DNA of 64,000 nt from Actinacidiphila acidipaludis (GTDB lineage: Bacteria > Actinomycetota > Actinomycetes > Streptomycetales > Streptomycetaceae), in contig NZ_JAINZZ010000016.1 of NCBI RefSeq assembly GCF_019890725.1, positions 62,001 through 126,000 on the forward strand, in the 5' to 3' direction. This document shows, piece by piece, positions 8,467-17,094 of the stretch (positions are counted from its first letter, which is position 1; each line of letters starts with the position of its first letter). Both the position numbers and the translations under genes were made by a program. The notes under the pieces were generated by a model that was not told the origin of the DNA, did no database searches, and saw only the letters and a program-made list of their open reading frames with translations.

Positions 8467-8504
8467 GGAAGGGTCCGCGGTCCTCGCGGACCGCGGACCC
8501 TTCC
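8467..8504 (-). terminator. 17-bp perfect hairpin terminator after the DHA2 exporter
   Basis: The arm at 8467-8483 (GGAAGGGTCCGCGGTCC) pairs perfectly with 8488-8504 around a TCGC loop, 14 bases beyond the exporter stop codon. Confidence 0.8.
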
Positions 8505-8517
8505 AGGACGTTCCCGC

Positions 8518-10041
8518 TCAGCTTTCGCGGGGCGTCGCGCTCGTGACCACGACGCTCTCCTGCACGGCCGCCGGACCCTCCGCGGGTCCCGCGGCCGGCG
8601 TTTCGTCACCGCGGACGGGCTCGGGCAGGGCCTCGGTGCGGGAGGGGATGAGCAGCGCGGCCAGGAACGCCAGCACGGTCGCGCCGGCCAGGGCAGCGAA
8701 GCCCCAGGCGTACCCGGACTCGGCGGGCAGCCCGCCGGGGCCGGTGCGCGCGGTCACGATGCCGGCCATCAGCGCCGCGCCGACGGCGCCGCCGATGGTG
8801 CGGATGTTGGCGTTCATGCCGCTGGCCACACCGGTCTGGTGGGCCGGCACGGCCTGCACGACCAGGCTGGACATCGCGGCGAAGGCGAGGCCGAAGCCCA
8901 CCCCCAGCACGCCGGTGGCCACGCACAGCTCCCACACGTGGTCGTGTGCGAACGCCATCAGCAGGAACGGCGGCACGGCGATCAGACTGCCCGCCACCAC
9001 CAGGGCCTTCGCGCCGAAGCGGGCCGCGAGCCGGCCGGAGGCGGTGCCGACGGCGAACATGGTCACGGGCCAGGGGAGCATGATCAGGCCGGACATGGTG
9101 ACGCTGGCGCCGAACCCGTAGCCGGCCTGCGACGGCGTCTGCAGGAACTGCGGCAGGAAGCCGAAGGTCGCGTACATCCCCACGCCGACGAGCAGGGCCA
9201 CCAGGTTGGAGGTCCACACCGCGGGCCGGCGCATCATGCGCAGGTCGACCAGCGGCGTCGATGCCCGCTGCTCGGACAGGATCCAGCCGGCGGCCAGCAC
9301 CACCGCGGCGCCGAGCAGGGCGAGCACGCGCCCGGAGGTCCAGCCCCACACCGAGCCCTGGCTCAGGGCGAGCAGCAGCGCGACCAGCCAGGCGGAGAGC
9401 AGCACCGCGGGCGTCACGCTGATCCGGCCGCCGGCGTGCGCGGGCGACCTGGGCAGCACGACCTGGGCCGCGATGCCGGTCAGCACCACGGCGACCAGCG
9501 GCAGCCAGAACAGCCAGTGGAAGTCGAGGACGTTGATGATCGGGCCGGCCAGGACGATGCCCAGGCCGCCGCCGACGGCGGTCAGCGCGGCGAGCAGGCC
9601 GACGGTCGCGGGGGCGCGGTGCGGCGGGAACTCGTCACGGGTGATCCCGAAGGCCAGCGGCAGCACGCCGCCGCCGACGCCCTGCAGCACGCGGGCCGCG
9701 ATCAGGACGGTGATGCTGCTCGCCAGGGCGGCCAGCAGCAGGCCGGCGGCGAGCGCGCCCAGGGTCACCACGAGCATCTTCTTCTTGCCCACGGCGTCGC
9801 CGATGCGGCCGATGATCGGTGTGAAGATGGAGGCCGACAGCAGGTAGGCGGTGAGCACCCAGGTCGCCGCGGTCTGGTCGGTGTGCATCGCCTGCTGCAC
9901 GGTGGCGAGCACCGGCACCACGAGCGACTGGAGCAGGGCGTACGCGGAGACGGCCGCCGCCAGCACCAGCAGGGTGGCGGGTGAGGCGCGGCGGACGCGG
10001 GCGGGCGCCGGGGAGGCCGACGCCGTCGCAGATATCGACAT
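8518..10041 (-). CDS. MFS drug/H+ antiporter, DHA2 (EmrB/QacA) family
   Basis: 507 aa with about 14 hydrophobic segments. Motif A appears as GRIGDAVGKKK near residue 77, and the motif-C-like stretch AVGGGLGIVLAGP near 155 marks antiporters. Predicted to expel a toxic compound using the proton gradient. It is monocistronic, ending at a strong hairpin. Its promoter region contains a 45-nt inverted repeat (10090-10134) that looks like a repressor operator, but no TetR or MarR gene adjoins it, so the regulator acts from elsewhere. Confidence 0.92.
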   Translation of the reverse strand: MSISATASASPAPARVRRASPATLLVLAAAVSAYALLQSLVVPVLATVQQAMHTDQTAATWVLTAYLLSASIFTPIIGRIGDAVGKKKMLVVTLGALAAGLLLAALASSITVLIAARVLQGVGGGVLPLAFGITRDEFPPHRAPATVGLLAALTAVGGGLGIVLAGPIINVLDFHWLFWLPLVAVVLTGIAAQVVLPRSPAHAGGRISVTPAVLLSAWLVALLLALSQGSVWGWTSGRVLALLGAAVVLAAGWILSEQRASTPLVDLRMMRRPAVWTSNLVALLVGVGMYATFGFLPQFLQTPSQAGYGFGASVTMSGLIMLPWPVTMFAVGTASGRLAARFGAKALVVAGSLIAVPPFLLMAFAHDHVWELCVATGVLGVGFGLAFAAMSSLVVQAVPAHQTGVASGMNANIRTIGGAVGAALMAGIVTARTGPGGLPAESGYAWGFAALAGATVLAFLAALLIPSRTEALPEPVRGDETPAAGPAEGPAAVQESVVVTSATPRES

Positions 10042-10089
10042 GGCTGTCTTTTCGGGGGACGGGAGCGCAGCGGCGCCCCTGGATGGAAG

Positions 10090-10134
10090 TGGAGGTTCCT
10101 CCGCTTATCTCGATAGTAAGCGGAGGAACCTCCA
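10090..10134. promoter_or_regulatory. long inverted repeat, probable double operator of the DHA2 exporter
   Basis: Perfect 18-bp arms (TGGAGGTTCCTCCGCTTA and its complement) flank a 9-nt centre. Each arm itself contains a GGAGG-N2-CCTCC dyad. It lies 49-93 nt upstream of the exporter start codon, where a promoter would be, and is typical of TetR-type control. Confidence 0.7.
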
Positions 10135-10143
10135 CATAGCAAA

Positions 10144-10187
10144 ACGCACGGTGCCCCCGCCCGGATCCGGGCGGGGGCACCGTGCGT
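10144..10187 (-). terminator. 44-nt perfect palindrome, terminator of the SCO2400-type gene
   Basis: A perfect dyad centred at 10165/10166 with 22-nt arms (outer bases ACGCACGGTGCCC) begins ten bases past the stop codon of the minus-strand gene above it. It insulates that gene from the exporter promoter. Confidence 0.8.
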
Positions 10188-10196
10188 TCCCCGAGG

Positions 10197-11234
10197 TCAG
10201 CCGAGGCAGACGATGAGCAGGCAGAGCTGCTGAGGGGGCGGCGTCGACGGCGCGGTGGTGGCCGGCGGCGCGCTGGACGGCGGAGGCGTGGCCGGGGGAG
10301 TCGACGTCGTCGACCCGGATCCGCTGTTCGCCGTCGTCGAACCCGAGCCGTTGTCCGTGGGAGCGACCGGCGCCGTGGTGGCACCCGTGCTCGGCCGCGG
10401 CTTGGTGGCCGAGGAGTACGACACCGGTTGGCCCGACGGGATCACGCTGGCCGGGATCGAGGTGATGCTGTCCGGTCCGGCGTGCGTGGTCCGCGGCGCG
10501 GGCCGCGTGGCCGAGCTGTGCTGCTGCGTCGCGACGTGCGACGGGGCGGCGGAGGGAGCGGTCCCGCCGTTCGGCAGGCTCACCGCCGTGTTGTCCGTCT
10601 GCAGGGCGGTGGGCGCCTGCGGGTCGGCGGCCGAGGCGGTGGTCGCACCGCTCCTGCCGGAGTGACCCTGCATCGAGGCCACCGTGACACCGCCGCCGAA
10701 CAGGGCGACGGCGGTGGCGACCCCGGCGCGCCGCCGGTTCTTCTTCCAGCGCTCCATCTGGCGGCGCCGGGCGGCGCGGCCGCGGTGCAGCGTGGGGGCC
10801 AGCGAGGCCGGGCCGAGGACCGACGGGGTCCCGGTCTCCGGCTCTTCGCCACCGTCCGGCCCCGCGGTCTCCGCGTCGATCAGCGCGGCCAGGCGCGGCC
10901 GGGAGGACTCGGTGCGGCCGGGGTACCCGTGGGCGCCCGCCGGGGCGGGCGCGCCCCCGTGGTACCCGGGGTGGGCGGCGTAGGCGTGCTCGTCAGGAGT
11001 GGTCCAGCCCCCGAAGGGGGCCGGGTGTCCCGGCAGCAGGCCGTCCGGGAGCGGACCGGCGGAACCGCCGGGGTGCCCCGCGGGCGCCAGGCCGTACGAC
11101 TCCCAGGCCGCGTTCGTGGTGCCGTCGCCCTGGTAGGCGCCGGCGGGCGGGGCTATGTCCGGCGCGTAGGCGCCGCACCCCGGGCACACCAGAGCCCCGT
11201 TGAGGGTCCGGCGGCATGAGTAGCAGTAGTCCAT
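10197..11234 (-). CDS. SCO2400-type zinc-ribbon protein with one membrane helix and Ser/Thr/Pro tail
   Basis: 345 aa. Residues 1-25 hold a zinc-ribbon-like CYSC...CPGC arrangement (MDYCYSCRRTLNGALVCPGC). A Gly/Pro-rich region follows, then a basic stretch (ARRRQMERWKKNRRR) and a single hydrophobic helix (AGVATAVALFGGGVTVASM) near 175-193. The rest is Ser/Thr/Pro-rich. It ends in QQLCLLIVCLG, two cysteines in a hydrophobic tail. The layout matches the Streptomyces SCO2400 family as I remember it; its function is unknown. The positive-inside rule places the zinc ribbon in the cytoplasm and the long tail outside. Confidence 0.8.
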   Translation of the reverse strand: MDYCYSCRRTLNGALVCPGCGAYAPDIAPPAGAYQGDGTTNAAWESYGLAPAGHPGGSAGPLPDGLLPGHPAPFGGWTTPDEHAYAAHPGYHGGAPAPAGAHGYPGRTESSRPRLAALIDAETAGPDGGEEPETGTPSVLGPASLAPTLHRGRAARRRQMERWKKNRRRAGVATAVALFGGGVTVASMQGHSGRSGATTASAADPQAPTALQTDNTAVSLPNGGTAPSAAPSHVATQQHSSATRPAPRTTHAGPDSITSIPASVIPSGQPVSYSSATKPRPSTGATTAPVAPTDNGSGSTTANSGSGSTTSTPPATPPPSSAPPATTAPSTPPPQQLCLLIVCLG

Positions 11235-11528
11235 TCGCGGTCTTTCTGTGCTGGCAGCGCAGCTGAGGGAGGCCGTGGCATGTTCACGTTCGCCCGCGAT
11301 GGGGCAGCCGCAAACGCTAACAGCAGCAACAGGAGACCTTGCGTGCCCCTTGTGATGCTCTTGAAAAGATTGCTGGTCACCGCTCGCGTGTGGGACGCCC
11401 CACAGTCTCCGGCGCCCGCACGTGTCCGGGGTGCCGGAGCGCGCCCGCTGAACCGCCACGCCGCCGACGGGTAGGCTGCATTCAGAAGTGCGTTCAGTGT
11501 TCACATCCATGACCGAATGGAGACGTCC

Positions 11529-12674
11529 ATGACGCCCGCGGCCCCCGCAGCCGACCGCATCAGCCGCATCCGGCTCTCGTCCGTCCTCCTCCCGCTGACC
11601 ACCCCGATCAGCGACGCCAAGGTGCTGACGGGGGTGCAGGCGCCGATGACCGAGGTCGCCCTGCTCTTCGCCGAGATGTCCACCGCGCAGGGCCACGAGG
11701 GCATCGGCTTCAGCTACGCCAAGCGGGCCGGCGGCCCCGGCCAGTACGCCCACGCCCGCGAGGTGGCCCCCGCCCTGATCGGCGAGGACCCGAACGACAT
11801 CGCGCGCCTGTGGAACAAGCTGGTCTGGGCCGGCGCCTCCGTCGGCCGCAGCGGTCTGGCCACCCAGGCGATCGCCGCGCTCGACATCGCCCTGTGGGAC
11901 ATGAAGGCGCGGCGCGCGGGCCTGCCGCTGGCCAAACTGCTGGGCGCCCACCGGGACTCGGTGCGCTGCTACAACACCTCGGGCGGCTTCCTGCACGCCC
12001 CGGTCGAGGAGGTGCTGGAGAACGCGACCGCGTCGCTGGAGCGCGGCCTGGGCGGCATCAAGATCAAGGTCGGCCAGCCGGACGGCGCCGCGGACCTCAA
12101 GCGCCTGGAGGCGGTGCGCACCCGCATAGGCGACGGTGTGCCGCTCATGGTCGACGCCAACCAGCAGTGGGACCGGCCCACCGCCCTGCGTCTGGGCCGG
12201 GCGCTGGAGGAGTTCGGGCTGACCTGGATCGAGGAACCGCTGGACGCCTACGACGCCGAGGGGCACGCCGCCCTGGCGGAGGCCCTGGACACGCCGGTCG
12301 CCACCGGCGAGATGCTGGCCGGCGTCGCCGAGCACGTCGCCCTGATCGACGCCCGGGCCTGCGACATCATCCAGCCGGACGCCCCGCGGATCGGCGGCGT
12401 CACCCAGTTCCTCAAGCTGGCGGCACTCGCCGACCACCGGAAACTGCAGCTCGCCCCGCACTTCGCGATGGAGATCCACCTGCACCTGGCGGCCGCCTAT
12501 CCGCACGAACCGTGGGTCGAGCACTTCGAGTGGCTGGAGCCGCTCTTCCACGAGCGCCTGGAGATCCGCGACGGCCGGATGCACCTGTCCGACCGGCCCG
12601 GACTCGGCATCACGCTCACCGATCAGGCCCGCGCCTGGACGCGGGAGAGCTGCGAGATCGGCTCCCGCGGCTGA
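11529..12674 (+). CDS. enolase-superfamily sugar-acid dehydratase (L-talarate/galactarate dehydratase-like)
   Basis: 381 aa from ATG 11529 (GGAGA ribosome site); an ATG 12 nt upstream is less well placed. The N-terminal capping domain is followed by the mandelate-racemase-subgroup barrel: GGIKIKVG (KxK acid/base lysines), VDANQQW and IEEPL and ATGEML (metal-binding Asp/Glu/Glu), and a His in APHFAMEIHLHL. This KxK plus His pattern fits acid-sugar dehydration or epimerisation. Talarate/galactarate dehydratase is my best guess by resemblance; other hexarates are possible. It has its own upstream region of about 290 nt and no pathway partners beside it. Confidence 0.85.
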   Translation: MTPAAPAADRISRIRLSSVLLPLTTPISDAKVLTGVQAPMTEVALLFAEMSTAQGHEGIGFSYAKRAGGPGQYAHAREVAPALIGEDPNDIARLWNKLVWAGASVGRSGLATQAIAALDIALWDMKARRAGLPLAKLLGAHRDSVRCYNTSGGFLHAPVEEVLENATASLERGLGGIKIKVGQPDGAADLKRLEAVRTRIGDGVPLMVDANQQWDRPTALRLGRALEEFGLTWIEEPLDAYDAEGHAALAEALDTPVATGEMLAGVAEHVALIDARACDIIQPDAPRIGGVTQFLKLAALADHRKLQLAPHFAMEIHLHLAAAYPHEPWVEHFEWLEPLFHERLEIRDGRMHLSDRPGLGITLTDQARAWTRESCEIGSRG

Positions 12675-12736
12675 AGCCCGGGCGCGGGCGAGCGATCCTG
12701 GAAGGGAGGGGGTGGCCGAGCAGAAGGGACAGCCCG

Positions 12737-13015
12737 ATGACGCAAGCGAAGACTGCGGCACGTACGAAGACCTGGACCCTGCGTCTCGACCTCGTCGAAG
12801 AGGACGAGGACGTCACCACGGTCCACGCGGCCCTCGACACCGGCGGCAAGACCCTGACCACCGACACCAGCGCGCACCGCAACCCGCACGACCAGCCGGT
12901 CCCCGAGATCGGGGACGAGTACGCGGCCGGGCGCGCTCTGCTGGATCTGGGAAAGCAGCTGTTGCGTGCGGGGACGACCGAGGCCGCCGCGAACGACGAG
13001 TACGAGAAGGGCTGA
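12737..13015 (+). CDS. DUF1876 protein
   Basis: 92 aa, ATG with an AAGGGA ribosome site. The family blocks are TKTWTLRLDLVEEDEDVTTV, followed by the conserved HRNPHDQPVPEIGDEYAAGRALLDL. DUF1876 proteins are small, cytoplasmic, widespread in actinomycetes and of unknown function. It follows the dehydratase by 62 nt on the same strand and may be cotranscribed. A hairpin terminates it. Confidence 0.9.
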   Translation: MTQAKTAARTKTWTLRLDLVEEDEDVTTVHAALDTGGKTLTTDTSAHRNPHDQPVPEIGDEYAAGRALLDLGKQLLRAGTTEAAANDEYEKG

Positions 13016-13041
13016 CGGACCGCAATGCTCCACCGCTGATG

Positions 13042-13069
13042 AATCGGCCGGTTTCCCGATCGGCCGATT
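13042..13069 (+). terminator. hairpin after the DUF1876 gene
   Basis: AATCGGCCG and its complement form a 9-bp stem with a 10-nt loop, 27 bases past the stop. A second 9-bp hairpin (ACCGGCCGG arms) lies at 13119-13141. The 13016-13318 gap is otherwise less GC-rich and carries the promoter of the next gene. Confidence 0.55.
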
Positions 13070-13318
13070 ATCCAGCCAATAACACTGGCCTCTCGGTATC
13101 TCATTCATGTCACCCGTAACCGGCCGGTACCCCCGGCCGGTGTTCGCTCAGGCATGCGAGAAATCGGCGTCACCTGCGCCGACGACGGCGTCCCGAGGAA
13201 TCCGCCGACCTTTTCATGATTATCCCCGTGCTTCCTCCTGCGTATTCTTCGCGAAGGCGGCGAACGATCATGAAATGTGGGCTATCGTCACGCCAAGTCA
13301 GATTCCGGAGGCAAACCG

Positions 13319-13972
13319 ATGACTGCCATTGACGACGCGCAGGTGCGCCCGCGACCGCGGACGGATGCGTTCTACAAACTGGCCGTGGGGGCCATCCAAG
13401 GGGAAAAAGACCCCGAAGCGGCCGCCGAGAAGATCGCCGAGGCCCACGAATCCGAACGGACGGCCTGGGACGCGCGATGGCGCGGCACCCAGGCCGAGGC
13501 GTCCCAGATGTCCGCCGAACTGCGCCGCAGGGTGGAGATGCTCGGGCACGCCGCGAACGTCACCAGCCGGGAGCTGGCGGCCACCGTGGAGATGTCGGCG
13601 ACCCTGACGCACCAGGCGCAACTGCTCGGCCGGCTGCGGATCACCGCCCAGCAGGCACTCGACGGCACGGTGTCGGCCGTCGACGTCCTCGCGCTCCTCA
13701 GCGAGGAGGTGCCGGAGCCGCACATCCAGCCGATGGTCGTCGGCTTCGTCGCCGACACGCGGTACCGCAGCGGGCAGTTCGTCTCGACGTCCGGGGACAT
13801 CATGATGGTGTACCCGTTCGTGGGGTTCTCGCTCGTCGTGCAGACGCCGGGTTCGGGCGCGGAGATCGAGCCGACCTTCCTGGTGGAGGGACGGGCGCTG
13901 TGCCGCTCGGCCATCCAGATGGAGCGGGGACTCATGCTGCAGGGCACGCTGCTGCCCATGATGGGGCGCTAG
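13319..13972 (+). CDS. hypothetical cytoplasmic protein with helical N-terminus
   Basis: 217 aa, ATG with a GGAGG site seven bases upstream. I do not recognise the family. Residues 15-130 are rich in Glu, Ala, Gln and Arg and likely helical or coiled-coil (KDPEAAAEKIAEAHESE, then AELRRRVEMLGHAANVTSR). Residues 140-217 look beta-rich (HIQPMVVGFVADTRYRSGQ to TFLVEGRALCRSA). There is no signal peptide or membrane segment. Monocistronic, ending at the palindrome at 14002. The two-part build suggests an oligomerising scaffold, but that is only inference. Confidence 0.75.
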   Translation: MTAIDDAQVRPRPRTDAFYKLAVGAIQGEKDPEAAAEKIAEAHESERTAWDARWRGTQAEASQMSAELRRRVEMLGHAANVTSRELAATVEMSATLTHQAQLLGRLRITAQQALDGTVSAVDVLALLSEEVPEPHIQPMVVGFVADTRYRSGQFVSTSGDIMMVYPFVGFSLVVQTPGSGAEIEPTFLVEGRALCRSAIQMERGLMLQGTLLPMMGR

Positions 13973-14001
13973 CCCGGCGGTGCGTCACCCGCCGGAGCGC
14001 A

Positions 14002-14027
14002 CGTGCCCCGGCCGCGGCCGGGGCACG
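14002..14027 (+). terminator. 26-nt perfect palindrome terminator
   Basis: Centred at 14014/14015 with CGTGCCCCGGCC arms, 30 bases after the stop of the hypothetical gene. Confidence 0.7.
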
Positions 14028-14107
14028 GCGCCCCTTTACCCGGACCCGGACCCGGATCGACGGATCGGGTCCTTTTCTGCTGAGGCGCATTTCGGAGAAG
14101 AGCCGTC

Positions 14108-14311
14108 ATGATGGAACGCAGGAGAACGCACCGCAGAAAACCGCAGCGCAGCAGTACCAGAGGAACGGCCGGCGAGGTCTTTCTCGTCGGCATGGACCGG
14201 CAGGGCGTGGTGCGGATCAGCCGCGCCGTGGACGCCCGCACGCTGGGCTTCTATCTGCACGAGATCGCCGACGACCTGATCGCCGGGAGCGGCACCCGGC
14301 GTCTGCCGTGA
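14108..14311 (+). CDS. small hypothetical protein
   Basis: 67 aa with a GGAGAAGAG ribosome site. The very basic N-terminus (MMERRRTHRRKPQRSS) is followed by a short compact segment (GEVFLVGMDRQGVVRISRAV, then LGFYLHEIADDLIAG). No membrane segment. It follows a terminator, so it has its own promoter. Unrecognised; the strong ribosome site and sensible composition make it a credible gene. Confidence 0.6.
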   Translation: MMERRRTHRRKPQRSSTRGTAGEVFLVGMDRQGVVRISRAVDARTLGFYLHEIADDLIAGSGTRRLP

Positions 14312-14630
14312 GCCCCCGGTCCTGAGCGGACCCCCGCCCCGTCAACCGCGACGCTCGGCGAAGTCCCCGCATATGCCCCTCACGTGTGGCCAAACCGGCC
14401 GCCGAGTGCTAAAAGGGGTACACCCTTCTCCATCTTTTCCCGTCTTTCGAGAGACCGCGCCGGGCGTTCCGGAGGCAACCAGAGCCCGACGCGGCCTGAG
14501 AGGGCGCTCGTGAGTGCCCGATCCCGCTGGAAGCTTACTAGGCAGGAGAACTCCGCAGGAAGAATGCGTGCCAGTCTGCCGATCAATTGCCTGTGTGCCC
14601 CGCACCTGCCGATCACTTGTGATAAACCGT
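14312..14630. other. intergenic region without a credible gene
   Basis: The stretch is locally A/T-richer (for example AAAAGGGGTACACCC near 14413 and GGAAGCTTACTAGG near 14530). Open frames here have atypical codon use and no convincing ribosome sites. No clear promoter or operator could be assigned. Confidence 0.5.
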
Positions 14631-14657
14631 CGCCCCGCGGAAGTGGTCCGCGGGGCG
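14631..14657 (-). terminator. hairpin terminator after the DUF1918 gene
   Basis: CGCCCCGCGGA pairs with its complement around AGTGG (11-bp stem), 30 bases beyond the minus-strand stop. Confidence 0.65.
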
Positions 14658-14686
14658 GCGCCTGCCGGCGGCGGTCGCGCCGCCGC

Positions 14687-14884
14687 TCACATGGGCCGGG
14701 GTGCGCCCGACTCGACCACGCAGTCCGAACCGGGGACCACCTCGGCCTCGCGGCCGTCCTCGAACCGGATGCGGTAGGGCGGGTCGCCCTCGCGGCCGAG
14801 GACCTCCAGAACCTTCGCCCGATGCTCCGGGGTGCCCACCGTGCGTCCGGTGAACCGCAGAACATCGCCTTTGTGTACCCGCAT
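14687..14884 (-). CDS. DUF1918 protein
   Basis: 65 aa, ATG 14884 with a GGGAGAGG ribosome site. Family signature: MRVHKGDVLRF, then HRAKVLEVLGREGDPPYRIR and a terminal block with FEDGREAEVVPGSDC. DUF1918 members are small SH3-like, probably beta-barrel proteins of unknown function, common in Streptomyces. Longer upstream starts in the same frame add only unconserved residues. Confidence 0.9.
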   Translation of the reverse strand: MRVHKGDVLRFTGRTVGTPEHRAKVLEVLGREGDPPYRIRFEDGREAEVVPGSDCVVESGAPRPM

Positions 14885-15118
14885 GGGCCTCTCCCTCGTC
14901 GAAGCCTGACCGGTAATTCGACCGTACTCGCCGTCCCGCGGGACGGCCAACGGCTGCCCGCGGACGGTGAGGGTCCCGGCGATCGGGTGACCCGCGGAGC
15001 GCGCGGCGGGCCGGTCGTTGGCCGCGCGGCCCCGTTCCGCGGATGCTGGGGCGGACACCGTCCGGACCGGGCGCGCGGCGGCGCGGTCCCGGAGAACCCG
15101 TCACAGGGGAGGCCGACT

Positions 15119-15982
15119 CTGCTGGTCCTGTGCGTGTTCTTCGCGTTGCTCGGCGCGGCCAGCAACGCGACGGGGACGGTGCTGCAGCGCAAGGCCGCCC
15201 TCGCGGTGCCCCCGGAGCACGCCCTGCACCCCCGGCTGCTGCTGGACATGGCCCGCCAGTCCGTCTTCCTGCTCGGGATCCTGGGAGTGGTCGGCGCGGC
15301 GCTCTTCCAGGCGCTGGCCCTGGTGGCGGGACCGCTCGCGCTGGCGCAGCCGCTGTTCATCCTGGAACTGCCGTTCGCGCTGCTGATCTCGCTGCCGGTG
15401 CTGCACCGCACGCTGCCGCGGTCCGGCTGGTTCGCGGTCGGCTGCATCGTGCTCGGACTGGCCACCGCGCTGGCCTGCGCCGCGCCGGACAGCGGCCGGC
15501 CGCAGGCGTCGCTGGCCCGCTGGATCCCGGCCTGCACGGTGTGCGCCGGCGTCGTCGCCGCGACCGTGGTGCTCGCCCTCCACCGGCCGTCCGGCGCCCG
15601 CCGGGCCGCGCTGCTGGGCACCGCCGCGGCCGTCGCCAACGCCCTGACCGCCGCGCTGCTGAAGTCGTCCGCCAACACCTTCTCCGACGAGGGCTTCGGC
15701 GCGTTCCTCGCCGCCTGGCAGACCTACGCCTTCGCCGTGTGCGGCCTCGGGGCGGTCTTCCTGCTGGAGAACGCCCTGCAGGCGGGGTCCATCACGGCCT
15801 CCCAGCCGGCGCTCACCCTGGGCGACGCGGTGGTGAGCCTCCTGCTGGGCGTCACAGTCTTCGCCGAGCACATCCGCACCGGGTGGTGGATCCTTCCCGA
15901 GCTGGGCGCGGTCGCGGTCATCCTCTTCGGCATCCTGTACCTGGCGCGGGCGGTCCCGCTGACCCAGGAACTGGCGGGCTGA
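15119..15982 (+). CDS. DMT-superfamily (EamA/NIPA-like) membrane transporter
   Basis: About 287 aa with nine to ten hydrophobic segments, starting at LLVLCVFFALLGAASNATG and the polar TVLQRKAA typical of this Streptomyces DMT group. Other blocks are AGPLALAQPLFILELPFALL and SITASQPALTLGDAVVSLLLG. No ATG, GTG or TTG lies at a sensible place: the nearest in-frame GTG is about 50 codons upstream, with no homologous sequence after it. A GGGGAGG site (15106-15112) sits six bases before CTG 15119, so a CTG start is proposed. The substrate is unknown. Confidence 0.8.
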   Translation: MLVLCVFFALLGAASNATGTVLQRKAALAVPPEHALHPRLLLDMARQSVFLLGILGVVGAALFQALALVAGPLALAQPLFILELPFALLISLPVLHRTLPRSGWFAVGCIVLGLATALACAAPDSGRPQASLARWIPACTVCAGVVAATVVLALHRPSGARRAALLGTAAAVANALTAALLKSSANTFSDEGFGAFLAAWQTYAFAVCGLGAVFLLENALQAGSITASQPALTLGDAVVSLLLGVTVFAEHIRTGWWILPELGAVAVILFGILYLARAVPLTQELAG

Positions 15983-16117
15983 CGCGGCGAGTCGCCGGTC
16001 ACCGGGCGGCGCATCGTGCTTTTTTTCACACGCCTTGTGCGGCGGGAAAGTTTCCTCCACTCTGGGCGTGCACGCCTGCACCCCCCACCCGCACCTTGCT
16101 TCCCTCCCGGAGGACTC

Positions 16118-16984
16118 ATGTGGAATTGGCATGCACCTGTCAAAGCTGAACGGCGTGGCCGACGTGGCCGGCGCGGTCTGATCGCCGCGGCGGCCCTCGC
16201 CTGCGCCGCTCTCGGCGCCACCGCCGTCCCGGCCGCGGCCGCCGCGCCCAGCGTGCCGAAGAACCACATCACCCACCCCGAACTGGACTGGGCCGGCTCG
16301 CAGATCGCCAAGCACCAGAGCGGCTCGTCGAGCCACGTGGCCGTCACGCCCATGGTCGCCGGCACGCCCGGACTGGACGTCAGCGGCTACCAGGGCAACG
16401 TCAACTGGTCGTCCGTCGCGGCCAACGGCGGCAGGTTCGCGTACGTCAAGGCGACCGAGAGCACCACGTACACCAACCCCTACTTCACCCAGCAGTACAA
16501 CGGCTCCTACAACGCCGGACTGATCCGCGGCGCCTACCACTTCGCCACGCCGGACACCTCCTCCGGCGCCACCCAGGCCGACTACTTCGTGGCGCACGGC
16601 GGCGGCTGGTCCAAGGACGGCAAGACGCTGCCGGGCATGCTGGACATGGAGTGGAACCCCTACGGCGCCACCTGCTACGGGCTGTCCGCCTCCGGGATGG
16701 TCAACTGGATCCTGTCCTTCAGCAACGAGTACCACGCCAAGACCGGCCGCTGGGTGGTCATCTACACCGCCACGAGCTGGTGGAGCCAGTGCACCGGCAA
16801 CACCGGAGACTTCTCGTCGACCAACCCGCTGATGCTCGCCAACTACAACGGCAGCCCCGGCACCATGCCGTACAACTGGCCCTACCAGACCATCTGGCAG
16901 TACTCCGACAGCGGCGTCTTCCCCGGCGACCAGGACGCGTTCAACGGCGACTTCAGCCGCGTGCAGGCGCTCGCCAACGGCTGA
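16118..16984 (+). CDS. secreted GH25 muramidase (lysozyme)
   Basis: 288 aa with a signal peptide (polybasic ERRGRRGRRG, hydrophobic 21-35, AAAA cleavage region near 43). The GH25 domain follows: LDVSGYQGNVNW (Asp87), GRFAYVKATEST, GAYHFATP, and GMLDMEWNP (Asp176, Glu178 catalytic). It hydrolyses the beta-1,4 bond of muramic acid in peptidoglycan, outside the cell. It resembles the Streptomyces Acm/cellosyl muramidases and has no added wall-binding domain. ATG with GGAGG four bases upstream. Likely roles are wall turnover or attack on competitors. Confidence 0.95.
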   Translation: MWNWHAPVKAERRGRRGRRGLIAAAALACAALGATAVPAAAAAPSVPKNHITHPELDWAGSQIAKHQSGSSSHVAVTPMVAGTPGLDVSGYQGNVNWSSVAANGGRFAYVKATESTTYTNPYFTQQYNGSYNAGLIRGAYHFATPDTSSGATQADYFVAHGGGWSKDGKTLPGMLDMEWNPYGATCYGLSASGMVNWILSFSNEYHAKTGRWVVIYTATSWWSQCTGNTGDFSSTNPLMLANYNGSPGTMPYNWPYQTIWQYSDSGVFPGDQDAFNGDFSRVQALANG

Positions 16985-17094
16985 GCCCCCGCGTCCCCGA
17001 CCCGCACCCAGGGTCACCCCCGGCGGGTGCCCGGCGGTCCCGCACACCGCCGCGCACCCGCCGTCCGGCCGTTCAGCGAACCAGGAGGCACGCC

